Source of the DNA: DASRAJ01 sp035638255
Lineage (GTDB): Bacteria; Bacteroidota; Bacteroidia; Chitinophagales; UBA10324
Direction: 5' to 3'
DNA: 64,000 bases
Assembly: GCA_035638255.1 (NCBI GenBank)
Contig: DASRAJ010000108.1
Location: 1-64,000 of the forward strand
Positions 1 to 7,805 of the stretch are shown here, piece by piece (the stretch's first letter is position 1; each line of letters opens with the position of its first letter). The notes beneath the pieces are model-generated. The model had not been told where the DNA came from. It saw nothing but the letters and a program-made list of their open reading frames with translations, and did no database searches. Made by a program: the position numbers and the translations under genes.

Positions 1-403
1 CATCATGAGCAGCGTGACGATGGTGCTGGCTGTCCACTATGGCACCCATGAAATGAACCGTAAGAAAGTAGCGAAGTGGTTATTCTTTACCATTATTGGC
101 GGAATAACATTTCTAAGCAGCCAGGCATGGGAGTGGCACCACCTGATTGTTGATGAAGGCATGAACATGTACGGCAATCCTTTCGGCGCTTCTGCTTTCG
201 GATGGCTCTTCTTTACCATTACCGGATTTCATGGCTTTCATGTGTTTACGGGCGTTACAATTAATTGTATTGTATTGAATAAGGTGATGCGGGGTGATTA
301 TGACAAGAAAGGAAGTTATGAAATGATTGAGAAGATAGGATTGTACTGGCACTTTGTTGATCTCGTGTGGGTGTTTGTGTTCATGGCGTTTTATCTTTTG
401 TAA
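1..403 (+). CDS. Cytochrome c oxidase subunit III, C-terminal part (5' cut by window edge)
   Basis: This is the C-terminal part of a heme-copper oxidase subunit III, a polytopic inner-membrane subunit of the terminal oxidase. The frame is open from base 2, so the ATG at 5 is internal and the true start lies outside the window. Visible residues include the family-typical segments around WEWHHL, GFHGFHVFTG and the terminal helix YWHFVDLVWVFVF, the last being a hallmark of CoxC/CtaE. At least three membrane helices are present. The next gene, 61 bp downstream, encodes subunit IV, which supports a caa3/aa3-type oxidase operon. The family call is sure; the oxidase subtype is not. Confidence 0.93.
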   Translation, partial: IMSSVTMVLAVHYGTHEMNRKKVAKWLFFTIIGGITFLSSQAWEWHHLIVDEGMNMYGNPFGASAFGWLFFTITGFHGFHVFTGVTINCIVLNKVMRGDYDKKGSYEMIEKIGLYWHFVDLVWVFVFMAFYLL

Positions 404-464
404 TAAAGTTAAGTCAGGTAGAAAAGTAAGTTTAACAGAATTCTAAATCAAAATTGAAATAGCA

Positions 465-776
465 ATGTCAGAAGTAGAAGGTATAGACATGGTAAAGCTG
501 ATCTGGAGGACATTCTGGATCCTGCTGGTAGTTACAATTGTAGAAGTGGCCTGCGCGATCTCCCTCACGGGACACGTCCCCCAAATGATCCTTAACGTGT
601 TTTACGTTCTGATGAGCGGGGCAAAAGCATATTATATCGTTTCGGTATTTATGCACCTGAAGTTTGAAGTGAAATACATGATGATCACCATTCTCACTCC
701 CATGTGCTTTTTGCTCTTTGCTCTCGCTGTATTTCTTGCTGAAGGAGCATCATGGAATTACATGAAGCACTATTGA
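465..776 (+). CDS. Cytochrome c oxidase subunit IV family protein
   Basis: A 103-residue membrane protein with three predicted helices (about residues 10-34, 40-60 and 70-95). Size, the motif region AYYIVSVFMHLKFE and the position directly after subunit III match the prokaryotic cytochrome c oxidase subunit IV family (COX4_pro/CtaF-like), a small accessory subunit of the inner-membrane oxidase. The ATG at 465 lacks a Shine-Dalgarno sequence, as is usual in this phylum. It is probably cotranscribed with the subunit III gene, and a 182-bp repeat-bearing gap follows. Confidence 0.88.
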   Translation: MSEVEGIDMVKLIWRTFWILLVVTIVEVACAISLTGHVPQMILNVFYVLMSGAKAYYIVSVFMHLKFEVKYMMITILTPMCFLLFALAVFLAEGASWNYMKHY

Positions 777-780
777 TCCG

Positions 781-900
781 GGGCATTGGTTTATTAGGTT
801 ATTGGTTTATAAAGGTTATTGGGAAAGCAGCTATTGGTTTCATACGAATTCATAGTGACCCTACTTGATTCTCTGATTCCCCAATTTCCCAATTCCCGAA
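781..900. repeat. Intergenic inverted repeat of ATTGG-type units
   Basis: The gap after the subunit IV gene holds variants of ATTGGTTT, TTATTAGG and ATTGGG on the left, and ATTCCCCAATT/TTTCCCAATTCCC on the right. ATTGGGAAA at 818-826 is exactly complementary to TTTCCCAAT at 885-893, so the halves can pair around a loop of about 58 nt. A fragment of the same family (GGTTTATTGGGTTAT) recurs near 23541 and continues into the 3' end of the kinase gene there. The function is unknown. Confidence 0.6.
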
Positions 901-958
901 TTCCCCAATTGCACTTGATAATTCACTTTGACCTTACTTTGCACCACTATTTTTTCCA

Positions 959-1582
959 ATGAAAAGTAAAGTTCCCTCGCGTCTGCAAATGCTGCTCATC
1001 ATCCTGGTGATTCCGCTGGGGTTCTATTTTTATTACAAGAAGAAAATTGATGCGATCCCGAAGATTGCCACCTACTGGGATGCACCATCTTTCAAATACG
1101 CAACCCAAAACGGCGACTCACTTTCAAGCGATTCATTGAAGGGGAAAGTGTATGTGGCTGATTTTATTTTTACCAATTGCGAAAGTGTTTGCCCCAACCT
1201 TTCAAAGACGATGGCACAGTTGCAACAGAATTTTATTGACAATGGGGATGTGAAACTTGTTTCATTCTCTATTGACCCCGCCCGTGATTCTATTCAGGCG
1301 CTGAAAGATTATGCCGGTCGTTACGGCGCCATTCGGGGAAAATGGTATTTTCTCAGAGGCGATACCACCACCATTTGGAACACTGTTGAAAAAGGATTTA
1401 AAGTTTCCGTGGGCTACGCACACGACAACACAGGCACAGGATATTCTTTTACTCACTCTGAAAAATTAGTGCTGGTAGATGAGAAAGGAAAAGTGCGTGG
1501 GTTCTACAATGGTCTCGACAAGGCAGAAATGGATTCACTGTACAACGGAATTGCTTCGCTCATGGTAGCGAAAAATTTATGA
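959..1582 (+). CDS. SCO1/SenC family copper chaperone for cytochrome oxidase
   Basis: A 207-residue thioredoxin-fold protein anchored by one N-terminal membrane helix (about residues 9-25), with the domain facing the periplasm. The copper-binding set is intact: C74-ESV-C78 in FTNCESVCPNL and H166 in SFTHSEKL. SCO proteins deliver copper to, or reduce, the CuA site of oxidase subunit II, which agrees with the oxidase genes just upstream. The stop overlaps the next start by four bases (ATGA), so the two genes are translationally coupled. A TTACTTTGC sequence about 25 bp upstream is a one-mismatch -7 box. Confidence 0.93.
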   Translation: MKSKVPSRLQMLLIILVIPLGFYFYYKKKIDAIPKIATYWDAPSFKYATQNGDSLSSDSLKGKVYVADFIFTNCESVCPNLSKTMAQLQQNFIDNGDVKLVSFSIDPARDSIQALKDYAGRYGAIRGKWYFLRGDTTTIWNTVEKGFKVSVGYAHDNTGTGYSFTHSEKLVLVDEKGKVRGFYNGLDKAEMDSLYNGIASLMVAKNL

Positions 1583-2103
1583 TGAGAGACCGTTATATCC
1601 ACATCGCCATCGCAATTGTTTCCATCGCCATTCCGTTCGTAATTTTTCTCCTTTTCTACATGAAGCCATCCAATGTGCATGTGGGTTTCGATTTGAGAAT
1701 TCTTCCGGCGCTGAATGCTTCTCTCAATTTCACCACTGCAATTCTTCTCTGTGCCGGTTACTATTTCATCCGCAACGCACACATTCGCAGTCATCGCCTT
1801 TGTATGATTACCGCGTTTATATTGTCGGCCTGCTTTCTGATTTCTTATGTCACCTACCACTCGATGACGCAACCCACTCACTTTGGTGCAACGGGAATCA
1901 TCAGCTACATCTACTTTATCATTCTCATCAGCCACATCACGCTTGCTGCAGTGATTGTGCCACTGGTACTCATCACGCTCACACGGGCTTTGAGCGCACG
2001 ATTTGATCGTCACAAAAAAATTGCGCGGTGGACTTTTCCGCTGTGGCTCTATGTGGCGGTTACAGGTGTGATTGTGTACTTGATGTTGCGACCGTATTAT
2101 TGA
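1579..2103 (+). CDS. DUF420 membrane protein, likely cytochrome oxidase assembly (CtaM/YozB-like)
   Basis: A 174-residue protein with about five membrane helices and conserved-looking histidines (THFGATG, ISHITLA, RFDRHKK). This matches DUF420, whose Firmicutes members (YozB, called CtaM in Staphylococcus) are needed for aa3-type oxidase maturation. The ATGA overlap with the SCO gene places it in the same assembly unit. The family call rests on the helix pattern and the signature region from YHSMTQP to the C-terminal LMLRPYY; the exact biochemical role of this protein is inferred. Confidence 0.85.
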   Translation: MMRDRYIHIAIAIVSIAIPFVIFLLFYMKPSNVHVGFDLRILPALNASLNFTTAILLCAGYYFIRNAHIRSHRLCMITAFILSACFLISYVTYHSMTQPTHFGATGIISYIYFIILISHITLAAVIVPLVLITLTRALSARFDRHKKIARWTFPLWLYVAVTGVIVYLMLRPYY

Positions 2104-2179
2104 AATTGAGTGTGAGGCTTTCTTTTGCCGGTTGACTTGAAAAAAAATTCTTTGACTTACGGGTAGAGTTGACTGCAGT

Positions 2180-3067
2180 TTATTTCAGGAATCGCTTTTC
2201 AATCCATCCATATTGATAGAAATTGAAGCCGGCCAAATAGTTTTGCTCCTCATTCGTGTTGATGAGCATGACAAAACAATATGCTTTTCCAACCGAAGAT
2301 TTTTTTTCAGCTAATACGATGCACTTTGTACCTGAATCTATTTTTGCTATCGCTTTATTTGTTGTCATGTGAAAATACAACCCATCCTTTTTGAAATCAG
2401 TATCAGATGGTTTCATTGCTATTGGGGTCAGGTAAGTCGCGGCATTTGTAAATACTGTATCACTTGATTTTAATTCTTTTGGAAAGTCAGTTCCAAGAAC
2501 ATAGGCGAAATGGCTTTTTATTGTAACACAAAACGATGAGTCATTTACTTGTCCGTAAGCATATTGATAAAAGTCGTCATTCGAATTTTTAGGGATAAAA
2601 CAGTCTCCTGATTTAGAAAACCCGTAGTTCTCAATTTGATAAATATAGTCAGCACAACAAGGTGATTTTATTATTTGAAATCTAATTGGAGATGATGTAC
2701 TACTCTTTTCGATCCCGGAAAAGTTTCCATTCAGTTTAACAATTAAGCGTAAAGAATCCTTTTCATTGAGAAAAAATGCCACGTTGTCTGTCTCAATACC
2801 CGGCGGATTTCTGCCTTCATAAATAATATCCATCAGACCGTCTGAATTAAAATCAATTAAATGATATTTGTCACTGTCATTGCTAAATCCAAAAGGAGTA
2901 AAAAATTTAGAACCAACCAATTTATTCAGGTAGTTTAATTTTTGTTTTTCAGGCAATTTTACTTCATGCATTGTCCAGTCAAAAATGCCAATGACCTTGG
3001 GAGGTAAATCTTGCCCTTGTGTGACGATGACTATGGTTCCAAAAGTTAGAAGGAGCAGTGTCTTCAT
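2180..3067 (-). CDS. Secreted protein of unknown function
   Basis: A 295-residue protein with a Sec signal peptide (residues 1-18, ending near TQG). Residues 72-80 contain DFNSDGLMD, a calcium-loop-like DxNxDGxxD motif of the type seen in FG-GAP/VCBS or EF-hand-like proteins. Cysteines occur in pairs (SPCCADY, SGDCF). The last 60 residues (DSGTKCIVLAEKK to YGWIEKRFLK) resemble a small SH3-like barrel, but this is a weak impression. It interrupts the oxidase-assembly cluster on the opposite strand. The protein at 53922 has a similar loop (DLNNDNRLDG) and may be distantly related. I do not recognise a specific family. Confidence 0.65.
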   Translation of the reverse strand: MKTLLLLTFGTIVIVTQGQDLPPKVIGIFDWTMHEVKLPEKQKLNYLNKLVGSKFFTPFGFSNDSDKYHLIDFNSDGLMDIIYEGRNPPGIETDNVAFFLNEKDSLRLIVKLNGNFSGIEKSSTSSPIRFQIIKSPCCADYIYQIENYGFSKSGDCFIPKNSNDDFYQYAYGQVNDSSFCVTIKSHFAYVLGTDFPKELKSSDTVFTNAATYLTPIAMKPSDTDFKKDGLYFHMTTNKAIAKIDSGTKCIVLAEKKSSVGKAYCFVMLINTNEEQNYLAGFNFYQYGWIEKRFLK

Positions 3068-3242
3068 AAAATGTCCTGAATGGATTGACGAACTTTCTTT
3101 GTAAAAATATCACTGAAAATCAATTGTAAATTTAACGAGCGACTCCCGCAGATGGTTCGGCAAACTCACCGTGGCCAGCGTGCTGCGACAATTTGATATA
3201 TCCCCTTTCAATTTCAGGAGCAATGAAAAATTATTTTTGTCG

Positions 3243-3250
3243 TACTTTTG
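3243..3250 (+). promoter_or_regulatory. Candidate -7 box TACTTTTG
   Basis: TACTTTTG fits the Bacteroidota -7 consensus TAnnTTTG exactly and lies 18 nt before the ATG at 3269 of the small CxxC protein. No clear -33 partner is visible. Confidence 0.4.
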
Positions 3251-3268
3251 ATTCATCATTTTCAATTC

Positions 3269-3523
3269 ATGAAACGCATTTTCATCTCACTGATTTTTGT
3301 TCTTACACTCGCATTATCGTTTCATTTTTCTTCCCTGGCTCAATGCTCTCTCTGCAAATCAAGCGCTGAGTCATCACTCAAAGAAGGTGACACCCAAGCC
3401 AAAGGTCTCAACATGGGAATCATGTACCTGCTGGTGATGCCCTACTTACTGGTGGGTGGCATCGGTTACTACTGGTATTTGAACAACAAAAAGCAAATAG
3501 TGGAAGAATCATCTTCAGATTAA
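3269..3523 (+). CDS. Small CxxC-containing membrane protein of the oxidase locus
   Basis: An 84-residue protein. The ATG at 3269 is chosen over an in-frame TTG at 3248, which overlaps the -7 box. A signal peptide ends at about SLAQ, and the mature N-terminus begins with CSLC, a possible metal- or redox-active pair. A KEGDTQAKGLN linker follows, then one C-terminal membrane helix (about residues 50-70, YLLVMPYLLVGGIGYYWY). Small proteins of this shape sit near cytochrome oxidase genes in Bacteroidota, so a role in oxidase maturation is plausible but inferred. The only neighbour in between runs on the other strand. Confidence 0.7.
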   Translation: MKRIFISLIFVLTLALSFHFSSLAQCSLCKSSAESSLKEGDTQAKGLNMGIMYLLVMPYLLVGGIGYYWYLNNKKQIVEESSSD

Positions 3524-3549
3524 TCAGGAGTACTTTTTTTGCCTATTGC

Positions 3550-3565
3550 TCCCGATTGATCGGGA
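3550..3565. repeat. Palindrome TCCCGATTGATCGGGA, copy 1
   Basis: A 16-bp hairpin sequence (7-bp arms, TG loop) set between CCTATTGC and CTTACTGCC units. An identical 16-mer lies at 34825-34840, and a variant with a GAAA loop lies at 23556-23573. It looks like a short mobile or REP-like palindrome. Confidence 0.65.
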
Positions 3566-3601
3566 CTTACTGCCTGCTATTTTTTTCCTTTCTTTATGTA
3601 A

Positions 3602-5383
3602 ATGAAGTCTGAGAAATTTTCTGCCGCTGCATTGCTGCTCATCGCTGTTGTCAATTTATATTTTCTCATCGCCGTTAGAATTTGTGATTATCACGGCACC
3701 AACTGGCAAACGATTATTTACAGTGATGGAAAAGGATATTACGAATACCTGAGGGCTGCTTTTATCAATCACAATCTGTCCAAGGAAGATTCATCACTCG
3801 GATACATTCGCGTAGGCAATCACGGACCAGTGATAAAATTTTTCTGCGGTACCGCCATCGCCCAGGCTCCGTTCTTTACTGCCGGCTACGTGATCTCACT
3901 CATTCGTTCTCAGGTCACCGATGGTTACACGAGTGAATTTCAAATATTGATTGTGCTGGCAGGATATTGTTACCTGCTTCTTGGTTTGTATTTCCTGAAA
4001 AAGATTTTGCAGCAATTTCATTTCAGTGATTTCATTATTGCCGTCACCCTGTTACTGATCACTTATGGAACAAATCTTTTTTACTACTCCATACTTGAGC
4101 CATCCATGTCGCACGTATATGCCTTTGCGTGCGTGGCGGGATTTATTTTTTCTGCACATCGATATTTCAAATCTCATCTGGTGAAGCATTTGATTCTCGC
4201 TTCCATCTTCTTCGGGATAACCATTCTCATTCGTCCCACGAATGTTGTGGTACTGTTCATGATTCCATTTTTGATTGGCAAGAGGGAAAATTTTTTTCTC
4301 TTCCCGAAAAATACCCTTCACTTGTTCATCCCTGTCTTCATCATCGGAATTTTTGTTTTTGTGCAAATGCTTTTTTGGAAGCTGCAAACCGGAAACTGGA
4401 TCGTGTGGTCTTACACAGGTGAAGGGTTTTATTTTACACGACCCGCAATCTTCAGTGTCTTATTCAGCTATGACAAAGGATGGTTTGTGTACACGCCGCT
4501 TGCAGCGATAGCGGTGTTTGGATTTTTTCCGCTGTGGAAAATGAATCGTAGTGCAGCTATTTCAATCGCGCTCACATTGATTGCTGCCATTTATTTCACT
4601 GCTGCATGGTGGTGCTGGGATTACGCAAACTCATTCGGCATGCGACCGCTGATTGACTTCTGCTCAATAGTTGCAGTGCTGCTCGCCGCATTGATTTCCT
4701 CATTAAGAAAAACCGTTCTCAGAATTTTCGCCGGAGTGTTACTCCTTTCAGCGCTCGTATTAAGCGGAGTTCAAACGTATCAATACTACCAGGGAATAAT
4801 TCAGCATTACAGCATGAACAAAGGAAAGTACTGGTATGTCTTCATGAAAACCGGCGATGCCTTCAAGAATATTCTCGGCGGAAATGCTGACCTGATGCCG
4901 TACACTAAAAAATCACCCGAACTAATTCTTGAAACTAAAAATGATTTCAGCACTGACATACCGAACTGGCTCACATTTTTATCAGTACCCGGTGAGGATA
5001 AAGCAAACAGGTATGGGCAATTTGATTCCGTAAGCACGAGACTTTTATATTCTACGGCGATTGATTCTTCCTTCACGAATACAGATGAGCTTTACGCAGA
5101 AGTTTCGTTGCGAAGACTGGAATACACCCAACACTCATCTTCATCAGCCAAGTTGATTGCAGAGTTAAAAAATGATAGTCAAAGCATTTTCTCATACAGT
5201 TTTGCCATGAACGATTTTCCTGATCCACATACAAATGAATGGCGAACTTTTCATTATGCCTTCTGGATTCGAAAGCAGTACAAAGCTTACAACACATTCA
5301 CTTTTGAAATTCAAAACCCCGCAAAGCAAAATTTTTTGGTGGATGACGTGGAGATAAAAATCTTCAGGATGTTTCAGCAATAG
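3602..5383 (+). CDS. Polytopic membrane protein, GT39/ArnT-like glycosyltransferase candidate
   Basis: A 593-residue protein with about 11 membrane helices in residues 1-415, followed by a soluble C-terminal domain of about 170 residues. The first extracytoplasmic loop carries IYSDGKGYYEYLRAAF, the place where lipid-linked-sugar transferases of the GT39/GT83 type carry catalytic acidic residues. The C-terminal part (NDFSTDIPNW onward, ending LVDDVEIKIF) looks like a carbohydrate-binding-type beta sandwich. The gene at 40169 has the same helices-plus-sandwich plan. The fold class is fairly secure; enzyme activity and substrate are not. Confidence 0.65.
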   Translation: MKSEKFSAAALLLIAVVNLYFLIAVRICDYHGTNWQTIIYSDGKGYYEYLRAAFINHNLSKEDSSLGYIRVGNHGPVIKFFCGTAIAQAPFFTAGYVISLIRSQVTDGYTSEFQILIVLAGYCYLLLGLYFLKKILQQFHFSDFIIAVTLLLITYGTNLFYYSILEPSMSHVYAFACVAGFIFSAHRYFKSHLVKHLILASIFFGITILIRPTNVVVLFMIPFLIGKRENFFLFPKNTLHLFIPVFIIGIFVFVQMLFWKLQTGNWIVWSYTGEGFYFTRPAIFSVLFSYDKGWFVYTPLAAIAVFGFFPLWKMNRSAAISIALTLIAAIYFTAAWWCWDYANSFGMRPLIDFCSIVAVLLAALISSLRKTVLRIFAGVLLLSALVLSGVQTYQYYQGIIQHYSMNKGKYWYVFMKTGDAFKNILGGNADLMPYTKKSPELILETKNDFSTDIPNWLTFLSVPGEDKANRYGQFDSVSTRLLYSTAIDSSFTNTDELYAEVSLRRLEYTQHSSSSAKLIAELKNDSQSIFSYSFAMNDFPDPHTNEWRTFHYAFWIRKQYKAYNTFTFEIQNPAKQNFLVDDVEIKIFRMFQQ

Positions 5384-5388
5384 TGGAC

Positions 5389-5418
5389 GGTGTCTGACAC
5401 TTTTTCGTGTCTGACACC
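5389..5418. repeat. REP palindrome pair downstream of RAYT remnant
   Basis: Two copies of the palindrome GGTGTCTGACAC (5389-5400) and GTGTCTGACACC (5407-5418) are separated by six bases. Each is self-complementary around a central T, and together they can form a 12-bp hairpin with one central mismatch. Related copies in the opposite orientation (central A) occur on the other side of the transposase remnant. Confidence 0.75.
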
Positions 5419-5427
5419 TGAGCAATA

Positions 5428-6014
5428 CTATAAGATTTTTCTCTCTTGTTCGTCTGAAATTATTTGATAAGAATCCTCATAAAATGAGTTGAGATTCAGG
5501 TCAAGCATTTCTGTCGCTAACGACTTATTACAGAGATTGCCTTTTCGCAGATTCAGATAATCAGGGAACGAAGAAAATTTCCAGTTCTCCATCTTGATCA
5601 CCAATCCTGCACGCATAGCATTTTGATGGATGTAGTGAAATGCAATCAGAGAATAATTCTATCTTTCATTACTTACACATTTACTCTTCGTCTTTTGCTG
5701 AAATAAGTTTCCTGTCCTATGATATTTCTCATTTATTTTTTGGCGTAGCTACTCAACGTTAATCGAATGCCATCAGCGAGATGCTGCATCGGTATGTTTA
5801 CGTTAGGAGTTGGAATAATGCTTTTGTGATTTGCATGAACAAGAAAATGGAAATGGTTCGGCATAAAACACCAGTCAAAAATATCACAACGGGGCTTCAA
5901 GTAGAGATGCGCTTTTTCGAGAAAGGAAAAATAGTCTTCTTCAGAAAAAAAAATTGTTTGCTTATTATTTCCCCGGTTATAGACGTGATAGAGCTGACCT
6001 TCTTCGAAATGCAT
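5428..6014 (-). pseudogene. REP-associated tyrosine transposase (RAYT, Y1_Tnp), inactivated
   Basis: Read on the minus strand, residues from MHFEEGQLYHVYNRG to LSSYAKK form the N-terminal part of a Y1/HUH transposase, with the HUH-type motif PNHFHFLVH and a candidate catalytic Tyr in LSSYAKK. After this an A-run is one base short (near 5733-5742) and the frame shifts. In the next frame the sequence continues as INEKYHRTGNLFQQK, meets an in-frame TAG (about 5660), and resumes NYSLIAFHYIHQNAMRAGLV to the end. One insertion and one stop reversal would restore a protein of about 195 residues, the usual size for the family. Flanking GTGTCTGACAC-type palindromes fit a REP/RAYT unit. Confidence 0.88.
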
Positions 6015-6058
6015 GAGGTGAAAATAGCGATCTTAATAAAATGGTTGAGAATTCTTGT

Positions 6059-6131
6059 GGGTGTCAGAGACCATCCACTTGGTGTCAGACACCCTCGCGG
6101 CTGCAAATACACCACCGCAGGTGTCAGACAC
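6059..6131. repeat. REP palindrome cluster upstream of RAYT remnant
   Basis: Three palindromes: a degenerate GGTGTCAGAGACC within 6059-6072, GGTGTCAGACACC at 6081-6093 and GGTGTCAGACAC at 6120-6131. The centre is A, whereas the copies at 5389-5418 have T, so the two clusters are inverted relative to each other and bracket the transposase remnant. Confidence 0.75.
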
Positions 6132-6142
6132 TTTACTCCAAG

Positions 6143-7723
6143 TTAATCAACTATCATTTTCCCCCGGTAAATAATTCCATCTTCATTCACCACGTGATAA
6201 AAATAAATTCCGGGATGAAGGTTTCCTTTTTCAAAAACAGTATTCCTTCCCGATAATTTTTCGCTCTTGATTTGCTCACTCAGCGCATCGTAAACAACAA
6301 AGTGTTGATCACCTTCTATCTTGTTCCCTAGCATTTCAATAATGCAGGAAGAGGTAACAGGCATCGGAAAAATGCGAATAGAATTTTTATTCACGTTTTG
6401 TATTGCTTCGGTGGCAATGGTTGAAAGTTTGGTAACAAAAATCCAAAAGCCATCACCCTGCAAAGAGCTGTTTCCGAAATTATGCGTGCCGCCATCATAA
6501 AACTCTCCCACTGCGTAAACATTGCCTGAGCCATCCGTGGTCAAATCAACTCCACGATCGCCACTTGCTCCTGCTGTTTCAACTGCCCATTGGCAAGCTC
6601 CATTTTTGTCGTACGCAGCAACATAAAATCGTTCGCCGCCGGGTACAAGGGTGATATTTCCAAAGTTGCAAGTGTCAACAATGGATCCTGAAATGAAACA
6701 GTTGCTATGAAGATCGGTTGTCACCGCAAATCCATAATGATTGCCAGTTCCTCCACCTGCTTGCTGCACCCACAGGCAATTTCCTGCTGAATCAGTTTTC
6801 GAAATAAAAATAGCTGCATCGCCACTGCTGGTAAGATTCTCGCAATCAAAATCAACGGTGCTGCTGAAAAATCCCGTCACGAGGATATTGTTATCAGCAT
6901 CGGCATTCACTGATAAACCTCCTTCATTCATGCTTCCGCCAAATTCACGAGCCCATTGCCAGTTGCCCTGTGAGCTGCATTTAGCCAAATAAACATCTTG
7001 TCCGCCAATGGGTGAAATGACAATTGCTCCGAACTGCGTTTCTGCAATGAAATATCCGGTAACATATAAATTGTTATCATGGTCAACAGCAATTCCACCC
7101 ACATCTTCAGGGTTTGCTCTTTGAGTCCATGAGCAATTTCCGGATGAATCAAAACGTGTGAAGAAAAAACCTTTCACACCAGAAGCGCATGGGACATCGG
7201 TTGAATCATTCGCGATGCCTGCGATAAACACACTTTGTGAATCACCACACACTATTTCCCGGCCTTCTGTAAAATCACCGAGAGAATGCGCCCAAATTGC
7301 CGCACCCGAAGAATTGAACTTAGCGATGTATCCGCCATCGCCGTAGAACGCGGTATCCCCGATGACTAAATCATTTTGATAGCTACCGGTTACATAAATA
7401 TTTCCTGCACCATCCACTGCCACATCCCTCGCAAAATCATATTCATTACCGGAAGTTCCCCCGATCTTCACTAACCATTGCTCAACACCTGAGGAATCGA
7501 ACTTCACAAGAAAACCATCTTCGGATGCAATGGAGTTCAGAGCATCCGTGAAGATGCACAGGTGTTGAAAGGAACCGCACACATAAACATTGCCTGACTT
7601 GTCAGAAGCTATTCTTGAATTAGTTTCAATGGTGCCTTTGCCATTGTGTGCCCACTCAAAATTTTGCGCGTATGATGCGAAGTAAAACAGCAGCATCACG
7701 AGGAGGAGGTTAATATTTTTCAC
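6143..7723 (-). CDS. Secreted SBBP-type beta-propeller protein with T9SS type A sorting domain
   Basis: A 526-residue protein starting at a GTG, with a signal peptide (residues 1-19, ending SYAQ). Residues 20-430 hold about seven to eight repeats of the form GNVYVCGSFQ...FDSSGVEQWLVKIGG, matching bacterial SBBP beta-propeller repeats. The last 80 residues (IRIFPMPVTSSCIIE to IYRGKMIVD) are a typical T9SS C-terminal domain, so the protein should be exported across the outer membrane and attached to or released from the cell surface. The same plan recurs at 29132 and 45364. The ligand is unknown. Confidence 0.87.
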   Translation of the reverse strand: MKNINLLLVMLLFYFASYAQNFEWAHNGKGTIETNSRIASDKSGNVYVCGSFQHLCIFTDALNSIASEDGFLVKFDSSGVEQWLVKIGGTSGNEYDFARDVAVDGAGNIYVTGSYQNDLVIGDTAFYGDGGYIAKFNSSGAAIWAHSLGDFTEGREIVCGDSQSVFIAGIANDSTDVPCASGVKGFFFTRFDSSGNCSWTQRANPEDVGGIAVDHDNNLYVTGYFIAETQFGAIVISPIGGQDVYLAKCSSQGNWQWAREFGGSMNEGGLSVNADADNNILVTGFFSSTVDFDCENLTSSGDAAIFISKTDSAGNCLWVQQAGGGTGNHYGFAVTTDLHSNCFISGSIVDTCNFGNITLVPGGERFYVAAYDKNGACQWAVETAGASGDRGVDLTTDGSGNVYAVGEFYDGGTHNFGNSSLQGDGFWIFVTKLSTIATEAIQNVNKNSIRIFPMPVTSSCIIEMLGNKIEGDQHFVVYDALSEQIKSEKLSGRNTVFEKGNLHPGIYFYHVVNEDGIIYRGKMIVD

Positions 7724-7753
7724 TGCGGTGAAGTTTCGTATTGGGCAGGCTTA

Positions 7754-7761
7754 CAAATCTA
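7754..7761 (-). promoter_or_regulatory. Candidate -7 box TAGATTTG
   Basis: On the minus strand TAGATTTG matches TAnnTTTG and lies 30 nt before the GTG start at 7723. It is the same octamer as in the paired leaders at 27242 and 29103. Confidence 0.4.
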
Positions 7762-7805
7762 CAAGTTTGTTCCCTATGAAGATTGTTAATTTTTTCATTT
7801 CGCTT

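Noticed and set aside
1504..2013. Minus-strand open frame opposite SCO and DUF420 genes
   Set aside because: Composition is that of an antisense shadow and both plus-strand genes are clear.
5781..6146. Plus-strand frame of 121 codons
   Set aside because: It is the antisense of the RAYT remnant and its palindromes.
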